From the NCBI RefSeq assembly GCF_030035675.1, contig NC_084482.1:226698943-226762942 (forward strand): a stretch of 64,000 nt of DNA, read 5' to 3'. Positions 33,130 through 45,200 of this stretch are shown piece after piece (position 1 is the first letter of the stretch; every line of letters starts with the position of its first letter). Made by a program: the position numbers and the translations under genes. The notes beneath the pieces were generated by a model. It was given only the letters and a program-made list of their open reading frames with translations. It searched no databases and had not been told where the DNA came from. The DNA is from Rhineura floridana (Eukaryota; Chordata; Lepidosauria; Squamata; Rhineuridae).

Positions 33130-35299
33130 TGTTGCACACCTGCACTTGCTGTGGCGGAGGCCTGTTGTCAATCTTGTAGCCCTTTCAGAAAATGCTCTTT
33201 CTCTCTGTCTCCCTCAAGAGGAGGGTGACATAGAAAAACAATCTTTCCATGGCTTTGCTAAGAGTGTTGTCTCCTGGTTGTTTCCACATAATTAATCACC
33301 AGCTTTGCTCATGCTTCCTTGGCCCAGTGCAGGAAACAGCACATGTTCCCCTCTGCCACATGGATGGGCAAAGGGGTCAAACAAGGCTGCCCCCTCCCAA
33401 GGTCTTGGTTCATATTGTCTAAGGCTTAATGGGCCAACAAACTTGCATGGGTGGAGGCTCTTGTGGTCTGTACCTGTAAAGGCTGAATACCCCTTGTCCC
33501 CTTTCCTGCCCCATAGTCTATCTCTAATGGCACCACTGCTTTTGGCCTTGGGTTCAAACCATCTAGGGCCCTGAGCAGCAGCACCAGCAACATGTATTGG
33601 TCTCAGAAACCACAGGACATTTCAGTCTCGCTGACAGGTATTTCTTGCCATCTGTCCTAGTTAACAGTCTTGTAGCCACATCCAGTACTCGCTGTAGTTT
33701 CCAACCTGTCTTCAAGGGTGACCCCATGCACAACATGTTGCTGTTGTCCAGGAGTGAGGACCTTTTTCATCTGGAGGGCCAGATTACCTCATGAGCAATC
33801 TGGGGACATCTTCCAATGACAGAGGTGGCAAAAACACACACTCTCTCTCTCCATCCCCCATCCGGGCAAGCCAGAGGAATTAAGACAGTTCCAGGACACA
33901 TTTCAGGCAGGCAAAAATCACTAGGGGGGCCCTCAGAGTAAGGCCAGCGAGGGGCATGTCCTGTGGAGAAGGGGTGCAGCTGGGAAGGGAGAGTGGCCTA
34001 GGCAGAGTCTCAAGGGCCAAATTTGGCCGCCACCCCTGAGGTTTACCCACTAATGCTCTGGTCCAACCAAGACTTTAACAGAGCATTGATAATGGTGCAA
34101 CAATTCTGCCGAGTTTGTAAGGTGGGCAGAGATTCCTTTCTTTGCATTTATAGCACAATTAACACTGGGTCCATACAAAGCTAGGTCATCATCATTATTT
34201 TGTCCCACCTTTCGTCTAAGTTTCTCCTGATGGTGTACAGCATCTGGATTGGGTAGTACAACAAGCTCAGTTAAAAAGCCCTGAGGCAGGAGCTCTTGAA
34301 CATCCATAGCTGGATTCCTCCCCACACCTCTGGACCACTTCCAAGGTCACTTCAAGTTGACCTCTTGTATTGGAAAATATGTGGGAGAATATTGTGTCTT
34401 TTCCAGACCAGGAGGGGATGCGACTGGGGAGAACCATAGCAACGTGGTCTCCATGATGCTCTTTTGATAGCTGCCCCCCTGCTTGGGGATTCTCTTTGAG
34501 GCCATGGGGTCTTGCCCTACCACTCTGTGGCACCATATGCATTGGCCATGGTCCTGACTATCATTGGTCTTAGTTTGAAAAAGGGCAATTTCACACGTGG
34601 GGAAGAGAGCCCTGACCAAGCAAGGGTGGAAAACCTACTTATGCACATGGAAAGTTGCTCCCTTCAGACTAATATCAATCATGTATTGGCTGGGGAACAT
34701 GGGAGGCACACACACAGCATCATCTGGTGGGTGGAGCTAGCCCCATACATTTCCATTTTCCTATCTATCAGCACAGATGCTCTACCACTGGGCTCCACCC
34801 CTTCCTCTAAACTCCGTTCCCCAAACTCTATCCAGGTGGCCATTTTGACCACATGCCAAGCTAGATGGACCCATGGTCTGATTTGTTGTCAGGCCATATT
34901 CCTATGTTCTTAAAGGCCCGAAGCAGTTCAAAGGAATATTATTCCAGTGGCTGTGGGTGGCTTAGGACCAGATGCAATAAGGCAGAATACTTTCAGATCA
35001 ATGAACCAGACAGAAACATGGATCTCTTCAAAGTGGGTAAATGGGCATCAAAATCTGGTTCGCCATAATCAAGTGTGAAGCAATGCACACTGAAGCAAAA
35101 TAAAGAAATAGAATCCTACTTTCACATATACCGAAATAGGGGCCTGAACTGGCAATGACTGACTAGAAATGAGACCATGGCGTTGTTGTTTATGCCAATG
35201 GGTTAAGTTAGTGCTTTTGGGCCCGATTTGGCTCCTGTTCTCTTCCATTTCTCGCTACCAGGAGGAGCTTTTCCCTCAGTCATGTTGCAATGAAGTAAG
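33130..35299. other. Intergenic between V2R A and B, mostly unassigned
   Basis: The first part (to about 33200) aligns with the flank of gene B near 55710. A SINE 3' fragment is at 34853-34912 (ctagatggacccatggtctg). Open frames on both strands reach 133 codons (34512-34913, plus), but show no motif or splice support. Confidence 0.4.
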
Positions 35300-35400
35300 A
35301 CCAAAAGAAGACCCCTGGTGGATCAGGCCCATCTAGTCCAGCTGTCTTTTCTCACAGTGGCCACCCAGACGCCTCAACGGGAAGCCGGCAAGCAGGACCT
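35300..35400 (+). repeat. Interspersed repeat, class unresolved (copy 3)
   Basis: ggtggatcaggcccatctag and cctcaacgggaagccggcaa match the copies at 20815-20935 and, reversed, 1566-1724. Confidence 0.6.
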
Positions 35401-35539
35401 GAGGGCAAAGTAAGGCTGTGTTTGAAGGCCTGGGTACTCATGGTTTGCTTGATTATGCAAGTATTTGTTTTCCCAACGTGGGCTTTGAGGAGAGTCAATT
35501 TCCAATTGTTCTCATTTACCAGGCACCCACAAGCTAACA

Positions 35540-36020
35540 GAAGGTTTTTGGATGAAAGGAAGATGGCACGTACCCTTTGGAATTCACTCTCCTTAAATAT
35601 AGTATATAGGAGAGTCAGTTAAGGTGTTGGACTACGACCTGGGAGACCAGGGTTCGAATCCCCACACAGCCATGAAGCTCACTGGGTGACCTTGGGCCAG
35701 TCACTGCCTCTCAGCCTCATGAAAACCCTCTTCATAGGGTCACCATAAGTCAGAATCGACTTGAAGGCAGTACGTTTACATTTTTAAATATAAGTCAGGT
35801 TGCCATCTCTGTTGTCTTTTTGGCCCTTACTGAAGACCTTCCTTTTTTAACAAGCCTTCTTAACGAAAGATCTCATACCACTCTGCATCTGTGTTGGAAT
35901 TATTTTGTTTTAATTTAAAAATTATTTTCAAAAAGATGTTTTTAAAGAATATGTTGTTAGTGTTTTTATCACTTGTTTGCTGCTCTGATCTTCCCGTGGG
36001 AGGTAGGGTAGGCTGTGGAA
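35540..36020 (+). mobile_element. L2 LINE 3' end, split by a SINE
   Basis: Before the SINE lies the L2 C-terminal part with TLWNSLSLNI, and after it taacaagccttctta and the 3' UTR ending gggaggtagggtaggctgtg. It is 5' truncated and lies in the flank shared with the other duplication units. Confidence 0.7.
35602..35783 (+). mobile_element. tRNA-derived SINE with BovB-like tail
   Basis: It matches the SINE at 252-431 from ttaaggtgttggactacgac to the tail cagaatcgacttgaaggcag; its first 20 bases are altered. The 9-mer ttaaatata at 35593-35601 and 35784-35792 is the target duplication inside the host L2. Confidence 0.88.
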
Positions 36021-36207
36021 TAAATCATACAATCACCTTATAGGCCCATTGAGTCCAACCACCTGCTCAGTGCAGGAATCCAATGCAGGAAAAATAATAA
36101 TAAAGAAATAAATCATCATCAAAACAATGCAGTAAATCTTAAATCACTTTGACCTCCTCCATCTGCAATGCCATCCTTGGTCTCACACTAAATACAGCAT
36201 TGCAATG
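36021..36207. repeat. Unit-flank sequence with CR1-tail piece
   Basis: ttgagtccaaccacctgctc with cagtgcaggaatccaatgca (36045-36085) is a CR1-tail piece that recurs at 56285-56330. The following sequence aligns with 20600-20990 and 56340-56460. Confidence 0.55.
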
Positions 36208-37920
36208 TTAATTAATTAATTAATTAATTTAGTTGCATTTCTAAACCGCCCTATAGCTAGCAGCTCCCAGGGCGGTGTACAACATGATAAAACCACAATA
36301 TTTAAAATACAGCAAGTGTGTATTGCGCAAACAATATAAAACATTATATAAACAAAGTAAAAGAAAACTAGAAATAAAATAAGTAAGATTAAAAGCATAA
36401 AATACATTAAAATGCCTGGGTGAAGAGGTGGGTTTTTACCTGGCGCCAGAAAGATGACAGGGAAGGCGCCAGGCGTATCTCATCTGGGAGGGCATTCCAT
36501 AATTCGGGGGCCACCACCGAAAAGGCCCTAGATCTTGTTACTGTTCTCCGGGCCTCTGTATGGGTTGGGACCCGGAGAAGGGCCTTAGACGTCGAGCGGA
36601 GTGAACGGGTAGGAACATAGCGAGAGAGGCGTTCCATCAGATATTGCGGTCCAGTGCCATTAAGGGCTTTATAGGTAAGGACCAACACTTTGAATCTGGC
36701 CCGGAAACATATTGGAAGCCAGTGCAGTTGGGCCAGAATAGGTGTTATGTGGTCGAATTTCTTCATCCCAGTAAGAACTCTGGCCGCAGTATTCTGCACT
36801 AGCTGAAGTTTCCGAATCATTTTCAAAGGTAACCCTATGTAGAGAGCATTACAGTAATCCAATCTAGAGGTTACCAGAGCATGAATAACTGAGGCTAGGT
36901 TCTCCCTGTCCAGATAGGGTCGTAGTTGGGCTACCAGCCGAAGCTGGTAAAACGCATTTCGTGCCACCGAGGCTACCTGAGCCTCAAGTGACAGAAGCGG
37001 ATCTAATAAGATCCCCAAACTATGGACCTGTTCCTTTAGGGGGAGTGTAACCCCATCTAGGGCAGGTCTGACATCAACCATCTGAGCAGAGGGCCCTCCA
37101 ACTAACAGCATCTCAGTCTTGTCAGGATTGAGTTTTAGTTTGTTCGCTCTCATCCAGTCCATTATCGCAGCCAGGCAGCGGTTCAGTACAGCAACAGCCT
37201 CACCTGAAGAAGATGAAAAGGAGAAATAGAGCTGCGTATCATCAGCATATTGCTGGAAACGCACTCCATAACTCCTGATGACCTCACCCAGCGGCTTCAT
37301 ATAGATATTAAAAAGCATGGGGGACAGAACTGAGCCCTGCGGGACCCCATACTGGAGCACCCAGGGACTCGAGTAATGTTCCCCAAGCATCACCTTCTGG
37401 AGACGATTCCCAAGATAGGAGCACAGCCACCGCCAAGCAGTGCCTCCAACTCCTAAATCTGCGAGTCGCCCCAGAAGGATACCATGGTCGATGGTATCAA
37501 AAGCCGCCGAGAGATCAAGGAGAACCAACAGAGTTACACTCCCTCTGTCATTCTCCCGACAGAGGTCATCATACAGGGCAACCAAGGCTGTTTCTGTACC
37601 AAACCCCGGCCGAAAGCTGGATTGAAATGGATCCAGATAATCAGTTTCATCCAAGAGAGCCTGGAGTTGGCGAGCAACCACGCGCTCTAGAACCTTGCCC
37701 AGAAATGGAACATTTGCTACCGGCCTATAGTTGTTAAAGTTATCAGGGTCCAAGGAGGGCTTTTTTAGGAGCGGTCTCACTATCGCCTGTTTCAGGCAAG
37801 GTGGGACCACTCCCTCTCGTAACGAGGCATTAATCACCAGCCGACCGTTCCATTTCTGCTAGCTTTTATTAGCCACGAGGGGCAAGGGTCCAGAGCGGAA
37901 GTGGTCGCCCGTATCTGTCC
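36208..37920 (-). mobile_element. L2 LINE (5' truncated) in the flank of gene B
   Basis: The (TTAA)n tail is at the left and the coding part runs right to about 37920. The matching flank of gene A (tagcattgcagttctaaggc, 20971-20990) shows the site without the element, so it inserted after the A/B duplication. No clear target duplication is visible. Confidence 0.88.
36407..37837 (-). CDS. L2 reverse transcriptase, open 476-residue remnant
   Basis: Open from MINASLREGVVPPCLKQAIV through [60 protein letters not shown] and QQYADDTQLYFSFSSSSGEA to the C-terminus FWRQVKTHLFTQAF. It holds all RT blocks but lacks the endonuclease; a frame change lies just upstream (near 37845). Open coding and absence from the paralogous site both point to a young insertion. 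Confidence 0.88.
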   Translation of the reverse strand: MINASLREGVVPPCLKQAIVRPLLKKPSLDPDNFNNYRPVANVPFLGKVLERVVARQLQALLDETDYLDPFQSSFRPGFGTETALVALYDDLCRENDRGSVTLLVLLDLSAAFDTIDHGILLGRLADLGVGGTAWRWLCSYLGNRLQKVMLGEHYSSPWVLQYGVPQGSVLSPMLFNIYMKPLGEVIRSYGVRFQQYADDTQLYFSFSSSSGEAVAVLNRCLAAIMDWMRANKLKLNPDKTEMLLVGGPSAQMVDVRPALDGVTLPLKEQVHSLGILLDPLLSLEAQVASVARNAFYQLRLVAQLRPYLDRENLASVIHALVTSRLDYCNALYIGLPLKMIRKLQLVQNTAARVLTGMKKFDHITPILAQLHWLPICFRARFKVLVLTYKALNGTGPQYLMERLSRYVPTRSLRSTSKALLRVPTHTEARRTVTRSRAFSVVAPELWNALPDEIRLAPSLSSFWRQVKTHLFTQAF

Positions 37921-38090
37921 AAGGCCACATTTACACCAGACCTTTATTTCACTATTATTCCACTTTGAACAGTCATGGCTTCCTCCAAAGCATCCTGGGA
38001 AGTGTAGAGCTGCAGTTTACCCAGATGGTTTGGCAATCAGTCCCTTTTCCCAGAGAACTCTGAGGAACTGTAGCTTGTTTAGTTGTGCCT
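37921..38090. repeat. Downstream flank of gene B (shared unit sequence)
   Basis: It continues the duplicated flank interrupted by the L2: catttacaccagacctttat, tggcttcctccaaagcatcc and cagagaactctgaggaactg. It aligns with 20991-21185. Confidence 0.6.
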
Positions 38091-38099
38091 TTAGTCAAG

Positions 38100-38105
38100 T
38101 TTATT
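38100..38105 (-). promoter_or_regulatory. Candidate poly(A) signal of V2R gene B
   Basis: AATAAA on the minus strand lies 240 bp after the stop and matches the distal signal of gene A (21207-21212). The proximal one of gene A is changed here. Confidence 0.45.
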
Positions 38106-38344
38106 AATCCATTATTTGTTGTGTGCTACAGTAGTTTACTAAAGAGTGCTTGCCCGATTTCTTTCGTTATTTTAGAAAAACTTTTCAAAGCAAGTTGTTT
38201 TGGGTACACTTTTAAGTTGGAAGTGTCTGACACTCAGTGCCAGGAAGCAGGAAAGCAACCAGATATTGTTTCTTCTGCAGGAAGAACTGGAAACTCCAAA
38301 GGGAAGGATGACACAACTTAAAAACCATTTCAGAAGAATCAGAT

Positions 38345-39249
38345 TTATACCTTTATTTTTGTCGTTAAATATGCCTTTGTATTCAGATCAGGCTGCAGTA
38401 CAATAATGTAGCACTTGGGAATGAAGATGCAGCCCAGAAGCCCAGCACTGGAGGCCAAGATGGAGAAGACCTGCACGGCTACCATGTATTTCCCCTTCGT
38501 GCTCAGGTAGGTGGGCACAAAGGAGACCCAAACGCTGCAGAAGACCAGCATGCTGAAGGTGATCAGCTTGGCTTCATTGAAGGCCCCAGGCAGCTTCCTG
38601 GCCAGGAAAGCCACCGTGAAGCAGATGGCAGCCAGGAAGCCCATGTAGCCAAGAGCAACATAAAACATGGAGATAGACCCTTCGTTGCATTGCAGAATGA
38701 TATGTCCAGGCTGGGAGTGCATGTCGAAGTCTGGGAATGGGGGAGAGATGGCCAGCCAGATGGTGCAGATGACAACTTGGACACTGGAACAGGAAATGAC
38801 AATGGAGTTGGCCAAACTCTTCCCCAGCCACCTCCTCACTCTGTTCCCTGGCTTTGTGGCCAGGAAGGCCAACACCACGGTGATGGTTTTTGCCAACACA
38901 GAAGAGACGGCAACTGAGAAGATGATGTTGAAGGCCATTTGCCGGAGAAGGCAGGTCGCTTTCCTTGGCCGGCCAATGAAGAGGAAGCAGGACAGAGAGG
39001 AGAGCAGGAGGGAGATGAGGAGGATACAGGAGAGGTCCCGGTTGTTGGCTTTGACTATGGGAGTGTCTAGGAATTTAATGAAGATTCCTAAAACAAAGCC
39101 TGTGCTTAAGGACAAGAAGAGGGCAAAGGAAGCCAGGATGATCCCCATATACTCTTCAAATGACAGGAAGGTGATCATCTTGGAGACACATTGATCTCGT
39201 TCCTTGTTCGGGTGCTGATCTTTTGGACATTTATTGCAATGCTCTGAAT
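38345..39249 (-). CDS. V2R gene B exon 6 (seven-transmembrane domain)
   Basis: Acceptor ttctgtgcag, then [20 protein letters not shown] with the last linker cysteines, seven hydrophobic segments and the C-terminus [13 protein letters not shown]. From [20 protein letters not shown] onward it differs from gene A by a single residue (R to Q in PDLNT context), while the first 200 residues differ at roughly 35-40 positions. Confidence 0.95.
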
Positions 39250-42200
39250 CTGCACAGAACAAGAGTAATTTCTATCTTATATCCATCTGTACCAATTTTA
39301 ATTGTCAAAAAGGAATACCAAAGTGGTTCATAGTGTAAGAAAACATAACTATATTCAATTAAGATCCATAAAATTAGTAAAATCATTCCATATCAATTAA
39401 CTAATTGATGAATATATCGCCCTACCTTCCAAAGGAACCCACGTAAAAATGGTTTAAAACATTCCAAAGCAAAATTACAATTAAAAACATCCCGAGTCAA
39501 TATAAATAATATTATAGGTCAGGGAAGGCCTGGGATGTTCATATGATCTCAATGGTCACCACAGTGGCGGAGGTATCTGCAGGAGTCCCTCACATGCAGA
39601 GCACAGTGATCGACTGGGTATATAAAGGGTAAGACGATGTTCTAGTAGTTTTTCCCTCATATTAGAAATATTGGTGAGTACTCTGTGGAGAGTAGCATTG
39701 GATTCTGCAGAGGGAGGTGAAAGTGGCATGATCCTTGATGGTCTGAGGTTCTAGAGCACCCTGGACTACTTAAGTTACTTTTCATATTATTATTAGTCAC
39801 CTTTTTACATCATCTAACTTAACACAACTTTTAGTGACTTGAACTTTTGAACTGCCCATTTTAGGTTTGGCTGCCCATAAAATAAAGCCCTGGAGACATG
39901 TTTTAAAACAATTTCCAAAATCATTCCTGAACCAGTAAGGCTGGATAAAGGTGGTACAATTCATGTAGAACTCAACAGAGTTTTTTTTTTTATGGGGGGT
40001 TTGTTCCTTTGTTTTTGCAGGAAATAGAACTGGCTGTCGCGTGAGATCGCTTTTGACTAGTAGCTCGAGTGTCAAGCTGCAACTCAGGAGACATGAGTTG
40101 TAATTTTCATTTATTTCATAATTGTTCCATATTTTACATTGTCATCATCATGATGATTTATGATAGTGTAGTCATTCCTGCTAGTGTCTTGATAGGTATT
40201 TATTCATTTACTTCTAGCCTGTCAAATTCCCAGGTCTGAAGATTCTCAATAACAATGTGAAAGCTTCCAAATACCATGGAATGTGCGTGAATTATTATCA
40301 CTTCTAAATTTCCCATTTAAAAAGCCCTGAATATCTGTGTGAATCTCTGCCCTCTTCCCCAATAGCTCCCTTTTCTGCTGGAGTCACCTGTGATGTCCTT
40401 ATAAGTTAAAACCTGTAAATATGGTAAGTGTGGGTTTATTAAGGGATATATGGTAAGTGAATTGAATGAGAGGGGAGAGAGCATGGGTTGGAAGGCTGGA
40501 GAATGCTGGATGATGATTGGCTGAGTGTTTGAATGGCTGAAGGTATAAATGGGAAGATGACAGTTGAGAGGGGGTCGGTTGGTGAGAGTTGTTGGAGGGT
40601 CGTTAGTGGAGAGTTATTTGGATGGGTTGGTTGGCAGAGTTCTGAGGGAGGGTTGGATTATATTTGACTGATATTTAGACAGTATATATATGACCAGAAA
40701 CATAAAGAGTGACACTATATGAAACCATACGCTTGTTGAACATTCCTAAAGTAATCTTGTTATTTCCTAGTGTTATCAAATAAATACTTTTATTGGTTTA
40801 TCAAAAGCCTGATCCTTGGCTGGGAATACACAGACCAGAAGGGAGGGCAGGGTAATTACCAAGGCTGAAGGAAAACTGTATCTAATGGTGGCAGCGGTGA
40901 AGGAAGAAAGTGTAACATCATCAAGTATCCAGAGCAACCCAGGATTGTATGCTTTATAGACAAAGATACAGGGGGGTTGTGGACAGCAAGCGCACCCAGA
41001 CACAAAGTAACAAGCCATAGAGAGACTGAGCAAAGTCTGTAGCAGTATTGTTTACAGGGAGTGGCTGGTGGTGCTGCCTAGCAGTGGGATCTTGAGAGAT
41101 CTGTGCTAGAGCGGAGTGAGAAAAAATAAAAATGATGATCCTGACTGGTGGTGTCCTGGGTGGTGTCTAGTGAAAGGCGGTAGCCACAAGCAGGTGGGAA
41201 GCTGACAGGGGGGAGCCAAATGAGGGAACGTCACATGACCCACCTTCCTGAGTAGAGACGGCCCCTTCTGTGCAGGGAACACAGTCATAACAGCAAAGGG
41301 GGTTTCCTTCCTGAACCACCTTGAAGGATCCTGGCTGGCAGCTTTCCACACATCTGGAAAGAGGCAGGGTCTAAGTATAAAGACAAGGAATATCAAGGAA
41401 AATGTGTTAGAGATCATTTATCTATGGAAATAAGGGACAGGGTTGGAAAAAACAACTCTGCTCTGGCAGATTCACCAGCTGTGGCTGTTCCTGAACAGAG
41501 TTAGCCTGGCCTCACTTATCCATGCTCCAGAAAGCTTATGGTTACAGTTTTGCAACATGATCTGCATGGGGCTACCCTTTAAGACTGTCCAGAAGCTGCA
41601 ACTGGTTCAAAATGCTGGGGCGGGGCAGCCAAATGGATCACATATCACTATGGATTAGGGATGGGTGAGAAATTTGCACTTTTTGAAGCCATACAAAAAC
41701 AGAAACACAGCCATTCTTTAAATTTGCACATATTTGAATTTTGCAATACAGTTCATCAACACAAACAATATTTACAAAAATGCACATGTCAGGAGAAATA
41801 GGAGGATGTTTCCTGTTAGCAGTGTGTCAACAGCAACTCTTGTTTGGTTCTCTTTGCATTCCTAAGGGGAGATAGAGAGCGGGTCCTCCAGCTGGCTAGA
41901 CTGACTCACCGTTCCCGTGCTCCGCTGCCTGTCTTCCTTCCATTGTAAACTGACACTCTCAGGAAGCTGGCCTCACTTCCATCCCCTCCTTCCTTCTTCT
42001 TCTTGGACCTGCCAAGGGAGAGCAGGCATCTTCCTTTTGTCTCTCTCCCCTGAAGCATGAGGGCAATGTCCAAGCCGGGCCATTATGCCTCCAGCTAAGT
42101 TAGCAAGCTAGAAATAGAGCCTTCCTATCAAGTATGTATTCTCTATTTTTTTTTTTGAGCAACCAAAAACATGACTGTACATGTGGATCTCACCAAATGG

Positions 42201-45200
42201 TCAATATAATTGGTAGCAGAAGATGGAGAAGGTCCATACTTTCTGCAAAAACAAGACCAGGAACAGACTGTGGTACAGATCATAAACTGGTCATATTGAA
42301 AATCAGAGTAAAGCTAAAGGAGAACAACAAAGCAATCACAATGCCAAAATAAAATTTAAATAACATCCCAGAAGACTCTAAAGATCAAATAAGGAACAGG
42401 TTTGAGGCTTTAAATTAGTTGACAGAGAACCAGAAGAACTATGGAGTGAAGTCAGAGACCTATCAGGGAAGAATGCAAAAAGACAATGCCTCTAGTTAAA
42501 AAGAGAGAAAGACCTCAATGGATGACAGAAGAAACTCTTCAAATGGTTAAAGAGAGAAGGAAAGCAAAAGCAAAAGGAGATAGAAACACGGTCAGAACCC
42601 TAAATGCAACAATACAGTGACTAATACGTAGTGACAAAGAACTATTACAATTGTTATTGTATAAAAATAGTACAACGAAAAGTGTAGAAAAAGACTCCGA
42701 TTCCAAAAGATTAGAGAAATGTAAGGGAAATTTAAACCAAGAGTAAGGATGTTGAACAATCAACAGGGGAACACACTGACTGACCGAGATGAAATAAAAG
42801 GATGATGGAAGCAATACACTGAAGAACTCTATAAAAGAGATGCAAGGATGACAGAATCATTCAAGGAGGAACCATATCATGAAGAACCAGAAATTTTAGA
42901 ATGTGAACCAGTAATGATTTGAAACGAATGCTGATGAAAGAGGAGGGTGCTGGTGGTTGGAGACTCGTTGCTCAGGGGGGTAGAAGCACCGGTATGCCAG
43001 CCGGACAAAATGAATCGGGAAGTCTGTTGTCTCCCTGGGGCACGCATCCGGGACGTCACTGACAACCTGCCAAGGCTCATTGGGAACCAAGATAGGTACC
43101 ACTTTCTTCTCATCCATGTGGGCACGAACGACACGGCCAGAAACACCTTGGAACAGATCACCTCAGACTATGAGGCTCTGGGTAGGAAGGTCAAGGATTT
43201 GGGGGCGCAGGTGGTCTTCTCGTCAATTCTTCCCGTGAAGGATAGAGGACTACAAAGGGAAAGGAAGATACTGCAGGTCAATGACTGATTACGCAGATGG
43301 TGTCGACGGGAGAGGTTTGGATTCTGGGACCATGGTCTAAGCTTCTTGGAGGGGGGACTGTTGGCAACAGATGGGCTGCACCTCATGAGGACTGGGAAGA
43401 ATCTCTTTGGCAGAAGTATGGCAAAACTCATCAAGAGGGCTTTAAACTAAAGCCTCTGGGGGATGGAGATGATAGCTTAAATACTGATCCAAAGACAGCG
43501 GGTTGTAAACGGAAGGATTTGAAGGGTACAGGAGACACTGGGAGAGAGAAAGGGATGCACAGCAAAGCTCACGGTATATTAACGGAGGAATCCAATCAGG
43601 ACAAAAGAGACTTCTGGTGTCTATATACCAACGTGCGGAGCTTGGGAAACAAGCAAGAGGAGCTTGAAGTCTTAGTTCATCAAGGCAAATATGACTTCAT
43701 AGGGATAACAGAGATTTGGTGGGATGACTCCCATGATTGGAATATAGCCATTCAAGGATATAAACTCTGCAGAAAGAATAGAAGCAACAGAAAAGGAGGG
43801 GGAGTAGCGTTATACGTCAAAGACAAATACACCTCTATGGAAATCCAAGAGAGCGAACAAAGTGGTCCAATAGAGACCATTTGGGTAAAAATAAATGGAG
43901 AAACAAATAAAACCGACATGGTAGTAGGTGTCTACTACAGACCGCCTGGCCAAGAAGAGGTGGTAGATGAGGCCTTTCTCAAACAAATCTCTGAAATCTC
44001 AAGGAGGCAAGAAGTAGCAGTGATGGGGGACTTCAACTACCCGGATATCTGCTGGGAGACAAACTCTGCGAAGCACAAAGCCTCCAACAAATTCCTGATG
44101 GGCCTTGCTGATAATTTCCTCTTTCAAAAAGTAGAAGAAGGAACAAGGGGATCGGCAATCCTGGACCTGATCTTAACTAACACGGATGAATTGGTCACGG
44201 GAATTAAAGCGGTCGGTACCTTGGAGGAAAGTGACCACGTAATGCTGGAATTCGGGATTCTGAGGAAAGCCAAAGAAGAATATAGCCAAACATTGACCTT
44301 GGATTTCAGGAAAGCCGATTTTAGCAAGCTCAGGGAAATGATGGGTAGGATCCCGTGGCTAGATAGACTAAAGAAAAAAGGAGCCCAAGAAGCATGGGAG
44401 TTCATGAAGAAGGTATTACAAAAAGCGCAATCGCAAACAATTCCAAAGAGGAAGAAAAATGGAAGACATCGGAAAAAGCCAATGTGGCTACACGGAAGAC
44501 TGGTGGAGGAGGTAAAAATAAAAAGGAGCATGTATAAAGAATGGAAGGAAGGACGCATCACCAAAGAAGAGTACCGGGCTCGGGCTTGCAGGAATAGCGT
44601 AAGGAAAGCTAAAACCCAGAATGAGCTGAGGCTGGCGAGGGAAGTGAGGAACAACAAAAAGGGGTTTTCAGATATGTTCGAAGCAAGAGAAAGACCAAGG
44701 AAATGGTGGGACTGCTGCTCAATGACGAGGGCAAAATGTTGACAGATAACAAGGAAAAGGCAGAACTGTTCAACGCCTATTTTGCCTCCGTTTTCTCCCC
44801 AAAAGGGAACAGTGTGCAACCTTGCATCAGTAGCAATCTCAGTAAGGGGTCGGGATTGCAGTTTGAGATTGATAAGGAGAAATGAAATACCTAGTTAACC
44901 TAAATGAGTTCAAATCTCCAGGGCCTGATGAACTGCATCCCAGAGTATTGAAGGAACTTGCGGATGTACTCTCGGAACCTCTTGCCATCATCTTTGAGAA
45001 ATCCTGGAGAATGGGAGAGGTGCCGGAGGATTGGAGACGGGCAAACGTCGTCCCGCTCTTTAAAAAGGGTAAAAAAGAAGATCCGGGGAATTACAGGCCG
45101 GTCAGTCTGACTTCAATACCGGGAAAGATATTAGAACAGATAATAAAAGAGTCCATTGGCAACTATCTAGATGACAATGCTGTGATTAGAAGGAGCCAGC

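Noticed and set aside
34512-34913. 133-codon plus-strand frame between the V2R genes
   Set aside because: No motif or splice context, and its end is a SINE fragment.
44124-44819. 231-codon open frame antisense to the CR1 ORF2
   Set aside because: It is the shadow of the CR1 endonuclease/linker coding strand and has no motif of its own.
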